Assembly: GCA_017617545.1 (NCBI GenBank) | Contig: JAFZVZ010000035.1 | Coordinates: 1 to 64,000 of the forward strand | DNA length: 64,000 nt | Origin: Lachnospiraceae bacterium | GTDB taxonomy: Bacteria > Bacillota > Clostridia > Lachnospirales > Lachnospiraceae | Direction of reading: 5' to 3' | Part shown: piece after piece, positions 52,663 through 60,694 of the stretch | Numbering within the stretch: the first letter of the stretch is position 1 | How the letters are laid out: every line of letters starts with the position of its first letter | Program-made: the position numbers and the translations under genes | Notes under the pieces: model-generated | What the model saw: only the letters and a program-made list of their open reading frames with translations | Database searches by the model: none | What the model was told of the DNA's origin: nothing

Positions 52663-53406
52663 ATGGACGAGAATGAAGTAAAGGAATCGGAAGTGATGTC
52701 CGACGGGCTTGACGGCGAAGAGACCGGCGTTGAGCTTGCGGAGGATTACGAAATCACCGAGGACGCGGAGACGGACGAGGAGGAATCGGAAGCTGAGGAC
52801 GCGGAAGAGGCCGAGGACGCCGGCGAGGCGGAGAAACCTGCGCTCAAGGCGGACAACCGGAAGAAGAGCGAGGAAGAGCTGATGGCGGAAAATGAGGCCC
52901 GCTGCGACGAGGCGCTCACCACCGAAAAATTCTGCCTCACGTACACGCTGCGGTTCAAGGACCTGGCAAAGTTTAACCTCCGGTATTCGCTGCTCGGACT
53001 GAGCAACTCGCTGTTCTGGCTTGTACTCATCTTAAGCATCGCGTACCTGGTAACCTCCTGGACGACGCTCGGCGCGCAGAAGCGTGCGCTGATCATCGTG
53101 CTTCTGGTATTCCTTCTCTGGTACGTTCCGATCCGCGCGGTCATCAACGCGGCGAAAAGCGCATCGTATCTGCAAAACCAGAGCACGCCGACAGAGTATC
53201 ATGTCTGCGAGGAGGGATTTGTCATCTGCCAGGAGGGCGTGAGAGGACTGCTCGAGTACTCGAAGATCAGCCGCCTGAAGGAGACGAAATCAACGTTGTA
53301 CGCATATGTGTTCCGCAACAGCGGGTTCATTTTCCCGAAAGATGTCGTGGCGGAGCACTACGATGAGCTGAAGGCGCTTCTGTATGAGCGTGTCGGGAAG
53401 AAATGA
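52663..53406 (+). CDS. YcxB-like membrane protein with acidic N-terminus
   Basis: 247 residues from the ATG at 52663, after CGGAGG. The first 85 residues are strongly acidic and disordered (Glu/Asp/Ala). Residues 95-250 have the YcxB layout: a short conserved strand, two TM helices (about 120-140 and 145-165), then a beta domain with VCEEGFVICQEG and FIFPKDVVAEH. YcxB-like proteins are of unknown function. A frame extension into the previous gene lacks signals. Confidence 0.82.
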   Translation: MDENEVKESEVMSDGLDGEETGVELAEDYEITEDAETDEEESEAEDAEEAEDAGEAEKPALKADNRKKSEEELMAENEARCDEALTTEKFCLTYTLRFKDLAKFNLRYSLLGLSNSLFWLVLILSIAYLVTSWTTLGAQKRALIIVLLVFLLWYVPIRAVINAAKSASYLQNQSTPTEYHVCEEGFVICQEGVRGLLEYSKISRLKETKSTLYAYVFRNSGFIFPKDVVAEHYDELKALLYERVGKK

Positions 53407-53481
53407 TCCTTTGTGGTTGATTTTGGAAAAAAGTTAAGACCGGATCGCGGATGATCCGAAGGATATAGCTGGAGTTGGAAA

Positions 53482-53931
53482 ATGGTTGTTGAAAGTTTCA
53501 GTGCGGAGGAGACCTTTCACTACGGGCAGTTGCTCGGGGAGAGGGTGCCGGCGGGGTCGGTGATCTGCCTTAACGGCGATCTCGGTGTCGGCAAGACCGT
53601 GTTTGTCAAGGGAGTTGCGAAGGGACTGGGGATCACGGAGCCCGTGAGCAGCCCGACGTTCACGATCGTGCAGGAGTACCGTGAGGGGCGCGTTCCGCTG
53701 TTTCATTTTGATGTGTACCGGATCGACGATCCGGACGAGATGTATGAGATCGGCTACGAGGAGTATTTCTTCGGCGACGGTGTCTGCCTGATCGAGTGGG
53801 CGGACAGGATCCGGGAACTGATCCCGGAGGAGGCGACGCGGGTGACGATCGAGAAGGATCTCGACCGCGGACTTTCGTACCGCCGGATAACGATGGAGTT
53901 TGGAGGCCAAAGTGAAAATTCTTGCGATTGA
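53482..53931 (+). CDS. tsaE: tRNA threonylcarbamoyladenosine biosynthesis ATPase
   Basis: Required with TsaB and TsaD to form t6A37 in tRNA. 149 residues with Walker A GDLGVGKT (32-39), SSPTFTIVQEY, and LIEWADRI near the C-terminus, all diagnostic of TsaE. CTGGAG lies before the ATG. Its 3' end overlaps tsaB by 20 bases, the first of a chain tsaE-tsaB-rimI-RNase Z-tsaD. Confidence 0.96.
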   Translation: MVVESFSAEETFHYGQLLGERVPAGSVICLNGDLGVGKTVFVKGVAKGLGITEPVSSPTFTIVQEYREGRVPLFHFDVYRIDDPDEMYEIGYEEYFFGDGVCLIEWADRIRELIPEEATRVTIEKDLDRGLSYRRITMEFGGQSENSCD

Positions 53932-54619
53932 CAGTTCGGCACAGGTAGCGTCCGTTGCGGTCCTCTCGGACAACGCGGTGCTCGCGGAGTACTCCGTGGA
54001 TTACCGCAAGACGCACTCGCAGACGCTGCTGCCGATGATCGATGAAGTGCTCCGCATGACGGAGACCGCGAAGGAGGACATCACCGCGATCGCCGTGGCG
54101 GCGGGCCCGGGATCCTTTACGGGACTTCGCATCGGTGCTGCGACGGTGAAGGGCCTTGCGATGGTCTGGAATGTTCCGATCATCCCGGTTTCCACGGTCG
54201 CGGGGCTCGCCTGCAACCTGGCGGGAACCGACGATCTTGTGTGTCCGCTGATGGATGCCAGACGCGGGCAGGTGTACACGGGAGTGTATGGTTTTGACGG
54301 TTCTACTATCGTAGAATACGTTCCGGACGCATGCATGACGATCGATCCTTTGATCGAGAAGATCAACGCTCTCGGGCGGAAGGTGACATTTGTCGGAGAC
54401 GCGCTTTCGGTGTTTCAGGAGAAGCTTAAGAGCAGTGTCACGGTGCCGTATTCACTCGCTCCGGTTCACCTCGCGAAGCAGAGCGCGGCGTCGGTCGGCT
54501 GGCTTGGGGTAAAGCTCCTTGCCGAGGGCCGGACGGTGAGCGCGGAGGAATTTGTCCCGACGTACCTGCGGATCTCGCAGGCGGAGAGGGAACGGGAGGA
54601 ACGACTTGAAGGAAAATGA
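53912..54619 (+). CDS. tsaB: tRNA threonylcarbamoyladenosine biosynthesis protein
   Basis: 235 residues, an ASKHA-fold partner of TsaD: opening MKILAIDSSAQVASVAVL and the highly conserved AAGPGSFTGLRIGAATVKGLA. The GTG start at 53912 is five bases after GGAGG inside tsaE; a TTG at 53900 is in frame but lacks that site. It overlaps tsaE by 20 bases and rimI by 14, so translation of the three is probably coupled. Confidence 0.96.
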   Translation: MKILAIDSSAQVASVAVLSDNAVLAEYSVDYRKTHSQTLLPMIDEVLRMTETAKEDITAIAVAAGPGSFTGLRIGAATVKGLAMVWNVPIIPVSTVAGLACNLAGTDDLVCPLMDARRGQVYTGVYGFDGSTIVEYVPDACMTIDPLIEKINALGRKVTFVGDALSVFQEKLKSSVTVPYSLAPVHLAKQSAASVGWLGVKLLAEGRTVSAEEFVPTYLRISQAEREREERLEGK

Positions 54620-55091
54620 CCGTACAACGGAAGTCACCGATGCTGCGTATGAAGTAGTTGCGGTCACGGACGGGGATATCGCGCAGATCGCGGAGCTCGA
54701 GAGAGAGTGTTTTTCCGATCCGTGGAGCGAACAGACGCTTCGGGATTCGCTTGTCAATCCGCTGTACCGGTTTGTCACCGTGAAGGACGGAGAGCGCGTG
54801 CTCGGGTACGCGGGAATGTTCCTGACGATCCCCGAGGCGCAGATCGCCAATATCGCGGTAGCGCCCGACATGAGGCGGCAGGGCCTTGGACGTCTTCTGT
54901 TGCGGGGACTTGTGCGGGAGGCCGCGGAGGCCGGGGCAGAGGTTGCGTTCCTCGAGGTGCGCGAGCACAACGCGGGTGCGATCGCCCTCTATGAGCAGGA
55001 AGAATTTGTCCGTGTCGGGATGCGAAAGAACTACTACGACAATCCCGTGGAGAACGGATACGTATATATGCGCATGATCGAGCGCGAATAA
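54606..55091 (+). CDS. rimI: Ribosomal protein alanine N-acetyltransferase
   Basis: 161 residues, a GNAT domain with LERECFSDPWSE at the start and motif A PDMRRQGLGRLL, followed by LEVREHNAGAIALYE and GYVYMRM, the usual RimI signature; RimI acetylates the N-terminus of ribosomal protein S18. The TTG at 54606 is five bases after GGGAGGA, and lies inside tsaB. Linkage to tsaB/tsaD is conserved across bacteria, which supports the assignment. Confidence 0.93.
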   Translation: MKENDRTTEVTDAAYEVVAVTDGDIAQIAELERECFSDPWSEQTLRDSLVNPLYRFVTVKDGERVLGYAGMFLTIPEAQIANIAVAPDMRRQGLGRLLLRGLVREAAEAGAEVAFLEVREHNAGAIALYEQEEFVRVGMRKNYYDNPVENGYVYMRMIERE

Positions 55092-55122
55092 GTTCCGGAA
55101 ACGGAACAGTGCGGAGGTAGTT

Positions 55123-56040
55123 ATGCTTGAGGTTTGTCTTCTGGGAACGAGCGGAATGATGCCCCTTCCGGGGCGTTTTCTGTCGTCCTGCCTGACAAGA
55201 TACAACGGGTTCGGTCTGCTGATCGATTGCGGCGAGGGAACGCAGGTTGCTCTTCGGAAGCGTGCGTTCAGCTGCCATGACATCGACATGATCCTGATCA
55301 CGCACACGCACGGCGACCATGTGAGCGGTCTACCTGGTCTGTTGCTCTCCATGGGCAACGCGGACCGCACGGAGCCGGTGCTGATCGTCGGCCCGAAGGG
55401 AACCGAGTCGGTTGTGCGCTCCCTGTGCGTCATCGCGCCGGAGCTGCCGTTTGAGATCCGGTTTCAGGAACTGACGAAGCCGTTCGAGACGATCCCCTGC
55501 AGGGAATACACGATCGAGGCGTTTCGCGTAAGCCACAACATCGTATGCTACGGCTACTCGATCGTCGTGCGCAGACAGGGGCGTTTCCAGCCGGAGAAGG
55601 CATCGGCCAACAACGTGCCGATGTCGATGTGGAACCGGCTGCAGAAGGGACAGATCATTGAGGAGAACGGGATCACCTACACGCCCGACATGATCTTAGG
55701 GCCGGAGCGCAAGGGTCTGAAATTCACATACTGCACCGACTCCCGTCCTACACCGTCCATCGTCGAGGCGGCGAAGGACGCCGACCTGTTCGTCTGCGAG
55801 GGGATGTACGGGGAACCGGGGTCGGAGAAGAAGGCGAGAGACCATCGGCACATGACATTTTACGAGGCCGCGAAGATGGCGAAGGAGGCCGGTGTGCGAG
55901 AAATGTGGCTCACACACTACAGCCCGTCGCTGGTGCATCCGGAGCAGTACGCGGACAATGTGAGAGAGATTTTCCGAAACACGGTGATCAGCCGCGACGG
56001 TCAGTTTGTCGACCTGATGTTTGAGGACAACGAAGAGTAA
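55123..56040 (+). CDS. rnz: Ribonuclease Z
   Basis: Cuts 3' trailers from tRNA precursors that lack an encoded CCA. 305 residues of the metallo-beta-lactamase fold: LGTSGMMPLPGR at the start, IDCGEGTQ, metal ligands in HTHGDH (61-66), CTDSRPT and DHRHMT further on, then THYSP. Length matches the short-form RNase Z. GGAGG precedes the ATG. Its place inside the t6A operon, and the CCA-less tRNA-Ser genes 2 kb downstream, fit a tRNA maturation role. Confidence 0.94.
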   Translation: MLEVCLLGTSGMMPLPGRFLSSCLTRYNGFGLLIDCGEGTQVALRKRAFSCHDIDMILITHTHGDHVSGLPGLLLSMGNADRTEPVLIVGPKGTESVVRSLCVIAPELPFEIRFQELTKPFETIPCREYTIEAFRVSHNIVCYGYSIVVRRQGRFQPEKASANNVPMSMWNRLQKGQIIEENGITYTPDMILGPERKGLKFTYCTDSRPTPSIVEAAKDADLFVCEGMYGEPGSEKKARDHRHMTFYEAAKMAKEAGVREMWLTHYSPSLVHPEQYADNVREIFRNTVISRDGQFVDLMFEDNEE

Positions 56041-56061
56041 CGGTTTTTGAAAGGGATTTGC

Positions 56062-57207
56062 ATGAAGCCTACATACATTCTGGCAATCGAATCATCCTGT
56101 GATGAGACGGCGGCAGCGGTCGTGCGCAACGGTCGCGAGGTGCTGTCGAACATCATCTCGTCGCAGATCGCGCTGCACACGCTGTACGGCGGTGTCGTGC
56201 CGGAGATTGCCTCGAGAAAACACATTGAGAAGATCAATCCCGTGATCACGGAGGCGCTCGCGAAGGCGAACATGACGCTCGACGAGATCGATGCGATCGC
56301 GGTTACCTACGGCCCGGGCCTTGTCGGCTCGCTGCTTGTGGGAGTTGCCGAGGCGAAAGCCATCGCATACGCCGCGGGCAAGCCGCTGATCGGCGTGCAC
56401 CACATTGAGGGCCACGTGTCGGCCAACTACATTTCTCATCCGGAGCTTGAGCCGCCGTTTTTGTGCCTTGTCGTCTCGGGCGGACACACGCACATCGTCA
56501 TGGTCGAGGACTACGGCACGTACCGGATCATCGGCCGCACGCACGACGACGCGGCAGGCGAGGCGTACGACAAGATCGCGCGCGCCATCGGTCTCGGCTA
56601 TCCCGGCGGACCGAAGGTCGACGCTCTCTCGAAGCAGGGCGACCCGGAGGCCATCGCGTTCCCCAGAGCGCACATCGAGGACTGCCCGTACGACTTCAGT
56701 TTCAGCGGTTTGAAGTCGGCGGTTCTGAATTATATCAATATTGAGAAAATGAAGCTGCGCGACGCTGCGAAAAATGCGGCATCGGACGCGGGCGAGAGCA
56801 CGGGCGCGGACGAATTCGTGCGCCACGGCGTTCCGACCGGCGGCGATGCGGAAGGCACGGAGGCGTGCCCGGATACATTTTCCGACGGGATCACGAAGGC
56901 GGATCTCGCGGCTTCGTTCCAGGCGGCGGTCGTGGACGTATTGGTGACGCGAACGATCGCGGCGGCGAAGGCAGAGGGTGTGACCACGGTTGCCATCGCG
57001 GGTGGTGTCGCCTCCAACTCGGCGCTTCGCAACCGCATGCGCGAGGTCGGCGAGGCGAACGGCATGAAGGTTCTCTATCCGGAGCCCGTGCTTTGCACCG
57101 ACAACGCGGCGATGATCGGCGCGGCGGCGTACTACGAGTACCTGCGCGGCAATGTCGCGGATCTCACGCTCAACGCGGTTCCGGGACTGAAACTCGGAGA
57201 GAGATAA
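56062..57207 (+). CDS. tsaD: tRNA threonylcarbamoyltransferase
   Basis: Transfers threonylcarbamoyl to A37 of tRNAs. 381 residues, about 40 more than usual. Conserved regions: [14 protein letters not shown], the metal-binding HxxxH (His114, His118) in [16 protein letters not shown], and [14 protein letters not shown]. The extra residues lie at about 236-276, an Ala/Gly/Asp/Glu-rich insertion ([12 protein letters not shown] ...) after the YINIEKMKL helix. AAAGGG precedes the ATG at 56062. It is the last of the tsaE-tsaB-rimI-rnz-tsaD run. Confidence 0.96.
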   Translation: MKPTYILAIESSCDETAAAVVRNGREVLSNIISSQIALHTLYGGVVPEIASRKHIEKINPVITEALAKANMTLDEIDAIAVTYGPGLVGSLLVGVAEAKAIAYAAGKPLIGVHHIEGHVSANYISHPELEPPFLCLVVSGGHTHIVMVEDYGTYRIIGRTHDDAAGEAYDKIARAIGLGYPGGPKVDALSKQGDPEAIAFPRAHIEDCPYDFSFSGLKSAVLNYINIEKMKLRDAAKNAASDAGESTGADEFVRHGVPTGGDAEGTEACPDTFSDGITKADLAASFQAAVVDVLVTRTIAAAKAEGVTTVAIAGGVASNSALRNRMREVGEANGMKVLYPEPVLCTDNAAMIGAAAYYEYLRGNVADLTLNAVPGLKLGER

Positions 57208-57232
57208 CATAATAAGAGTGGGAGAGTTGCTG

Positions 57233-58009
57233 ATGAGCGTTTACTATCGGGCGGTGATCGTTGATCTGGATCGCACGCTGCTTCGCACGGACAAGACAGT
57301 CTCGGAGTACACGCAGAGGGTGTTGCGTGACGTGCGGAAGGCAGGTGCGGAGCTTTTTGTCGCGACCGCGAGACCGGAGAGAGCCATCACGGAGTACCTT
57401 GATCTATTGGATTTTACATCGGTAACAACCCTGAACGGGGCGAGAACGATCACGCCGGGTGACATTATTGAAAATGAAATCTCAACGGAGAGTGCGCTTG
57501 AGCTTCTGCGGCAGCTGGCCAAGATTGAGGGAAGCGTCATCTCCGCGGAGACGGAGAGCGGGTTGTACTCCAACACGGACATTCCTATCTGGCAGCCCGT
57601 TGTCACAGACCGGATCGGTGAGCTTCCGAAGACGCAGAGAATATACAAGTTGCTTGCGAGCCACCCGGACATTCCGCCGGAGAAGCTCACGGTTGTGATG
57701 CCGGACGATGTGTACTGCACCGTCGCAGACAGGAAACTGATCCAGTTTATGGGCAGCACGGCGACGAAGTGGAATGGGATACTTCAGATGCTGTCAGCAG
57801 CAGGTATCCCTGTGGAGCAGGCAATTTACTTCGGCGATGACATGGATGACATCGAGCCGATCAGGCGCTGCGGGCTCGGCATTGCGGTGGCGAATGCGCT
57901 GGAGCCGGTGAAGGCGGCAGCGGACGAAATCGCGCCCTCGAACGACGAGGACGGCGTCGCAAAGTATCTGGAAAAGTTGCTCCGAGACGGCACGATGCAG
58001 GATCGTTGA
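57233..58009 (+). CDS. HAD-superfamily phosphatase, Cof-like
   Basis: 258 residues. Motif I VDLDRTLLR, motif II ATARPE, a Lys region at TATKWNG, and motif IV YFGDDMDDIEPIRRCG place it in the Cof-type (IIB) HAD hydrolases, which dephosphorylate sugar phosphates and other metabolites. The ATG at 57233 is eight bases after GGGAG; GTG 57218 is in frame but less well placed. It may be the last gene of the tsa operon. Substrate unknown. Confidence 0.9.
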   Translation: MSVYYRAVIVDLDRTLLRTDKTVSEYTQRVLRDVRKAGAELFVATARPERAITEYLDLLDFTSVTTLNGARTITPGDIIENEISTESALELLRQLAKIEGSVISAETESGLYSNTDIPIWQPVVTDRIGELPKTQRIYKLLASHPDIPPEKLTVVMPDDVYCTVADRKLIQFMGSTATKWNGILQMLSAAGIPVEQAIYFGDDMDDIEPIRRCGLGIAVANALEPVKAAADEIAPSNDEDGVAKYLEKLLRDGTMQDR

Positions 58010-58049
58010 ACGACTGTTTGAAAATGGCCTCCTGATTGCATGAAAATGC

Positions 58050-58078
58050 TTGACAACGCGGGTATCTTGTGTTACTTT
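58050..58078 (+). promoter_or_regulatory. Promoter of the tRNA-Ser genes
   Basis: Perfect TTGACA (58050-58055), 17-base spacer, TACTTT (58073-58078) with extended TGT, 16 bases before the first tRNA. Confidence 0.75.
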
Positions 58079-58094
58079 AGTATTCGCGTTCTTT

Positions 58095-58180
58095 GGAGAG
58101 TTGGCCGAGTGGTTTAAGGCGCCGGTCTTGAAAACCGGTGTTTCCGAAAGGAACCGTGGGTTCGAATCCCACATTCTCCG
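58095..58180 (+). tRNA. tRNA-Ser (anticodon TGA)
   Basis: Seven-pair acceptor stem GGAGAGT/ATTCTCC, anticodon loop CTTGAAA with TGA, long variable arm (class II), T-loop GTTCGAATC, discriminator G at 58180. No CCA is encoded. Reads UCA and, with wobble, other UCN codons. Confidence 0.96.
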
Positions 58181-58262
58181 TTCGGTTTTCTGAAGACACA
58201 AATTGAATACCGAGTAAGTTGTTCGGCTGTCCAAAAGACTGCAGTCGAAGCTTCACCATTAT

Positions 58263-58351
58263 GGAGAAGTACCCAAGAGGCTGAAGGGACACCCCTGGAA
58301 AGGGTGCAGGCCGTTAATAGCGGTGCGAGGGTTCAAATCCCTCCTTCTCCG
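58263..58351 (+). tRNA. tRNA-Ser (anticodon GGA)
   Basis: Acceptor stem GGAGAAG/CTTCTCC, anticodon loop CTGGAAA with GGA, long variable arm, T-loop GTTCAAATC, discriminator G at 58351, no encoded CCA. Reads UCC and UCU. It lies 82 bases after the TGA tRNA, probably in one transcript. Confidence 0.96.
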
Positions 58352-58355
58352 TCAC

Positions 58356-58395
58356 AAAACCCGAAAGGCAGATGCCCTTTCGGGTTTTATTTTAC
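58356..58395 (+). terminator. Terminator of the tRNA transcript
   Basis: Thirteen-base-pair stem (58356-58368 with 58376-58388), seven-base loop, then ATTTTA. Confidence 0.85.
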
Positions 58396-58413
58396 AAATT
58401 TACAAGAAACTGT

Positions 58414-58440
58414 TGTAACCGACATCGGTGGTTTGTCGAC
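58414..58440 (+). promoter_or_regulatory. Possible ECF-type promoter of the first sigma gene
   Basis: TGTAACC (58414-58420) and GTCGAC (58435-58440) are 14 bases apart, resembling -35 and -10 elements used by some Firmicute ECF sigma factors (TGTAAC and CGTC-like). Spacing is a little short, so the call is tentative; it would imply autoregulation. Confidence 0.25.
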
Positions 58441-58473
58441 ATATGGGGTGAGAAGGTTAGAAAGGAGGCGCTT

Positions 58474-59034
58474 ATGACGGATGCGGAGATCGTGGAACTG
58501 TATCAAGACCGTGACGAAGCTGCGATCACAGCGACGGCCGCGCGATATCAAAGCATGTTGATGCGTGTTGCGATGCAGATCCTGAATGACCGGGAAGACG
58601 CGGAAGAGTGCGTGAATGATACGTACCTTGCTGCGTGGAATGCTGTACCGGTGACTGTTCCTTCGTACCTCGGAGCGTTTCTCTGTCGGATCGTGCGAAA
58701 GAAGGCTATAGACAGGCTGAGAACCAATACCAGAAAGAAACGGTGTGGGCAGGAGTATTACGTATCTCTGGAGGAACTTGCAGAAGTTCTCGAGGGGGAT
58801 GAGTCTCCGGAGAAAGCACTTGACGACGAACTTCTCTCGGAAGCAATTCAGCGCTTTCTGAAGGATCAGACAGCGGATGTCCGAAAACTGTTTTTGGGAA
58901 GATATTTCTGGTTTTGCCCGCTTAAGGAAGTCGCGAATTCCTGCGGCATGAGCGAAGCCAACGCAAAGACGGTTTTGTTCCGCACCAGAAAGAAGTTGCG
59001 GGATTTTTTGGAAAAGGAGGGCATTATGCCATGA
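58474..59034 (+). CDS. ECF-type RNA polymerase sigma factor (module 1)
   Basis: 186 residues. Region 2 covers about 9-80 (AMQILNDREDAEECVNDTYLAAWN is split by the recognition helix boundary), and region 4 about 128-180 (PLKEVANSCGMSEANAKTVL, then RTRKKLRDFL). AAAGGAGG lies just before the ATG at 58474; the longer frame upstream overlaps the tRNA terminator. Its stop overlaps the ATG of the next gene (ATGA), which encodes a membrane protein with a short cytoplasmic N-terminus, the standard sigma/anti-sigma order. A paralogous sigma gene is at 60134. Confidence 0.9.
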   Translation: MTDAEIVELYQDRDEAAITATAARYQSMLMRVAMQILNDREDAEECVNDTYLAAWNAVPVTVPSYLGAFLCRIVRKKAIDRLRTNTRKKRCGQEYYVSLEELAEVLEGDESPEKALDDELLSEAIQRFLKDQTADVRKLFLGRYFWFCPLKEVANSCGMSEANAKTVLFRTRKKLRDFLEKEGIMP

Positions 59035-59942
59035 AAAGCGAACAATTGCTGGATGCGTTGAATGATATCGATGATTCCCTGATCGCGGAGACCAATCCGT
59101 TTCATGAGGAAGAGATTACAACACCCGTGCTGCAGGTAACCGGCGGCACCGGAAAAGGAGGAAAACGAAAAATGCGAAAGTGCATTTTACTGGTTGCGGT
59201 TTGTGCCGTATTTTTGTTAAGCGGAGTCGTGTATGCGGCTACAGGAGGTGATCTTCTGAATATTATCAGAAACAAGGGAACCGACGGAGACGGAGAGACA
59301 ACGGTGGAGTATCTGGAGAAGACCACGGTATTGATGTCCGACCTGCGAGGAGAGATCCAAAATGCGCCGGCGGAGATTCAGGGACAGGTCGAAGCGTTTA
59401 ATGCGCTGTCAGAGATGGAGCGCATGGCTTCGAGTGTCATGCCCGAAGCGCTGCGGAAGAGCTTCGGCACGGTGGAAGATGCGATCGCCTATATCGGATA
59501 CGATCAGTTGAATTACCCGAAGATTAATTATCCGACGGAGAGCGTTGACGTTGATATGACGGGATGCGAAGTTCCGGACGGCTATTCGCTGTCAACGATC
59601 ACCATGACTGCAACGCAGCAGTACAGTTCCGATCCGGCATATTTCTGCCAGACGCTCGCTACATTTTTTACGGAACATGCCGATGCGAATGCTGCGATGA
59701 GACTGTCGCTTTCGGAGAGAGCGGAGTTGGCCGAGGAGCAGCGTGTCGCAGGCGGACGGACCTTCAGTATCCTGCATACGAACGAGCCGGATCCGGACTA
59801 TGAAGGCGAGAAGCTTCTTTGCACGGAAGTGTTCACCACAGAAAATGATGTGGTATTCCTGTTCCACATCGTCTATGGCGAGGACAACCGCACCGAGGCA
59901 GAGGCTGTGATCACAGAGTGGATGAACAGCTTTTCCGAATAA
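59031..59942 (+). CDS. Probable membrane anti-sigma factor of module 1
   Basis: 303 residues. Cytoplasmic N-terminus of about 47 residues starting MKSEQLLDALNDIDDSLI, a TM helix (about 49-70), and an extracellular domain of some 230 residues that I do not recognise. Overlap with the sigma gene and the N-terminal resemblance to the serpin fusion at 60691 (MKPEELFDTMTAIDDDIL) support an anti-sigma role. The cytoplasmic part lacks the zinc HxxxCxxC motif of ZAS anti-sigma factors. The extracellular part is probably the signal-input domain. A strong terminator follows. Confidence 0.75.
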   Translation: MKSEQLLDALNDIDDSLIAETNPFHEEEITTPVLQVTGGTGKGGKRKMRKCILLVAVCAVFLLSGVVYAATGGDLLNIIRNKGTDGDGETTVEYLEKTTVLMSDLRGEIQNAPAEIQGQVEAFNALSEMERMASSVMPEALRKSFGTVEDAIAYIGYDQLNYPKINYPTESVDVDMTGCEVPDGYSLSTITMTATQQYSSDPAYFCQTLATFFTEHADANAAMRLSLSERAELAEEQRVAGGRTFSILHTNEPDPDYEGEKLLCTEVFTTENDVVFLFHIVYGEDNRTEAEAVITEWMNSFSE

Positions 59943-59956
59943 CCCATGTAACAGGC

Positions 59957-59988
59957 AAAAGGACTGTCACAGCGACAGTCCTTTTTTG
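59957..59988 (+). terminator. Terminator between the two ECF modules
   Basis: Twelve-base-pair stem AAAAGGACTGTC/GACAGTCCTTTT (59957-59968 with 59974-59985), ACAGC loop, continuous T-run. Confidence 0.88.
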
Positions 59989-60133
59989 TTTGCTATTGTT
60001 GAAAGGGGTTTGTGAAATTCAAAGATGAAACAGCTAAAATGTTTTTTCATTTTTCGTGTAAGATTTCGCGGAAAATGTTGTAATATAGGGTGTAAGACGA
60101 ATATTCGAAACTTGCTGCAGCGGAGGTTTAAGC

Positions 60134-60694
60134 ATGGAGGACGAGCAAATCGTTGATCTGTTCTTCCGACGGGATCAGGGGGCGCTCCGGGAAACGGAGC
60201 GGAAATACAATCGGTACTTATACGCGGTGGCGCATCGGATCCTCGGGAACCACGAGGATTCCGAGGAGTGTGTTAATGATGCGCTTCTGTCGGCATGGAA
60301 CACGATCCCGCCGCAGAAGCCGCCGGTGTTACGAATGTTCCTGGCGAGGTTCGTCCGCAACCATGCGATCAACAAAAGAAAGGCGTCGCTGACCGGAAAG
60401 CGGGGAGGCGGCGAGGTCACGCTGGCCATCGAGGAGCTGGAGGAATGCCTGCCCGGCAATTCTGACACCGAGGCCAATGTGCTGGCGGAGGAGCTGTCGC
60501 AGGCGATCCGTACCTTTGTCAGGGAACTCCCGGAACGGGAGGGCGACGTGTTTGCGAGACGGTACTTCTTCGCGGAGAGCGTGAAGGAGATCGCGGAAGG
60601 ATACGGGATGACGCAGAACAACGTGAGTGTCATGCTGAACCGAACGCGGAAGAAACTGAAGGAGCATTTGACGAAAGAAGGATTGATATTATGA
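60134..60694 (+). CDS. ECF-type RNA polymerase sigma factor (module 2)
   Basis: 186 residues, paralogous to the product of 58474-59034: shared patterns include ILGNHEDSEECVNDALL versus ILNDREDAEECVNDTYL and NRTRKKLKEHLTKEGLI versus FRTRKKLRDFLEKEGIM. Region 2 (about 8-80) and region 4 (about 128-180, VKEIAEGYGMTQNNVSVML) are complete. GGAGG precedes the ATG. The 145 bases upstream hold no clear sigma-A promoter; a direct repeat GTGTAAGA occurs at 60056 and 60090. Its stop overlaps the ATG of the serpin fusion (ATGA). Confidence 0.9.
   Translation: MEDEQIVDLFFRRDQGALRETERKYNRYLYAVAHRILGNHEDSEECVNDALLSAWNTIPPQKPPVLRMFLARFVRNHAINKRKASLTGKRGGGEVTLAIEELEECLPGNSDTEANVLAEELSQAIRTFVRELPEREGDVFARRYFFAESVKEIAEGYGMTQNNVSVMLNRTRKKLKEHLTKEGLIL

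Noticed and set aside
60056..60097. Direct repeat GTGTAAGA (60056, 60090) as operator of the second sigma gene
   Set aside because: Two eight-base copies 34 bases apart in an A+T-rich stretch can arise by chance; no further copies or promoter geometry support it.
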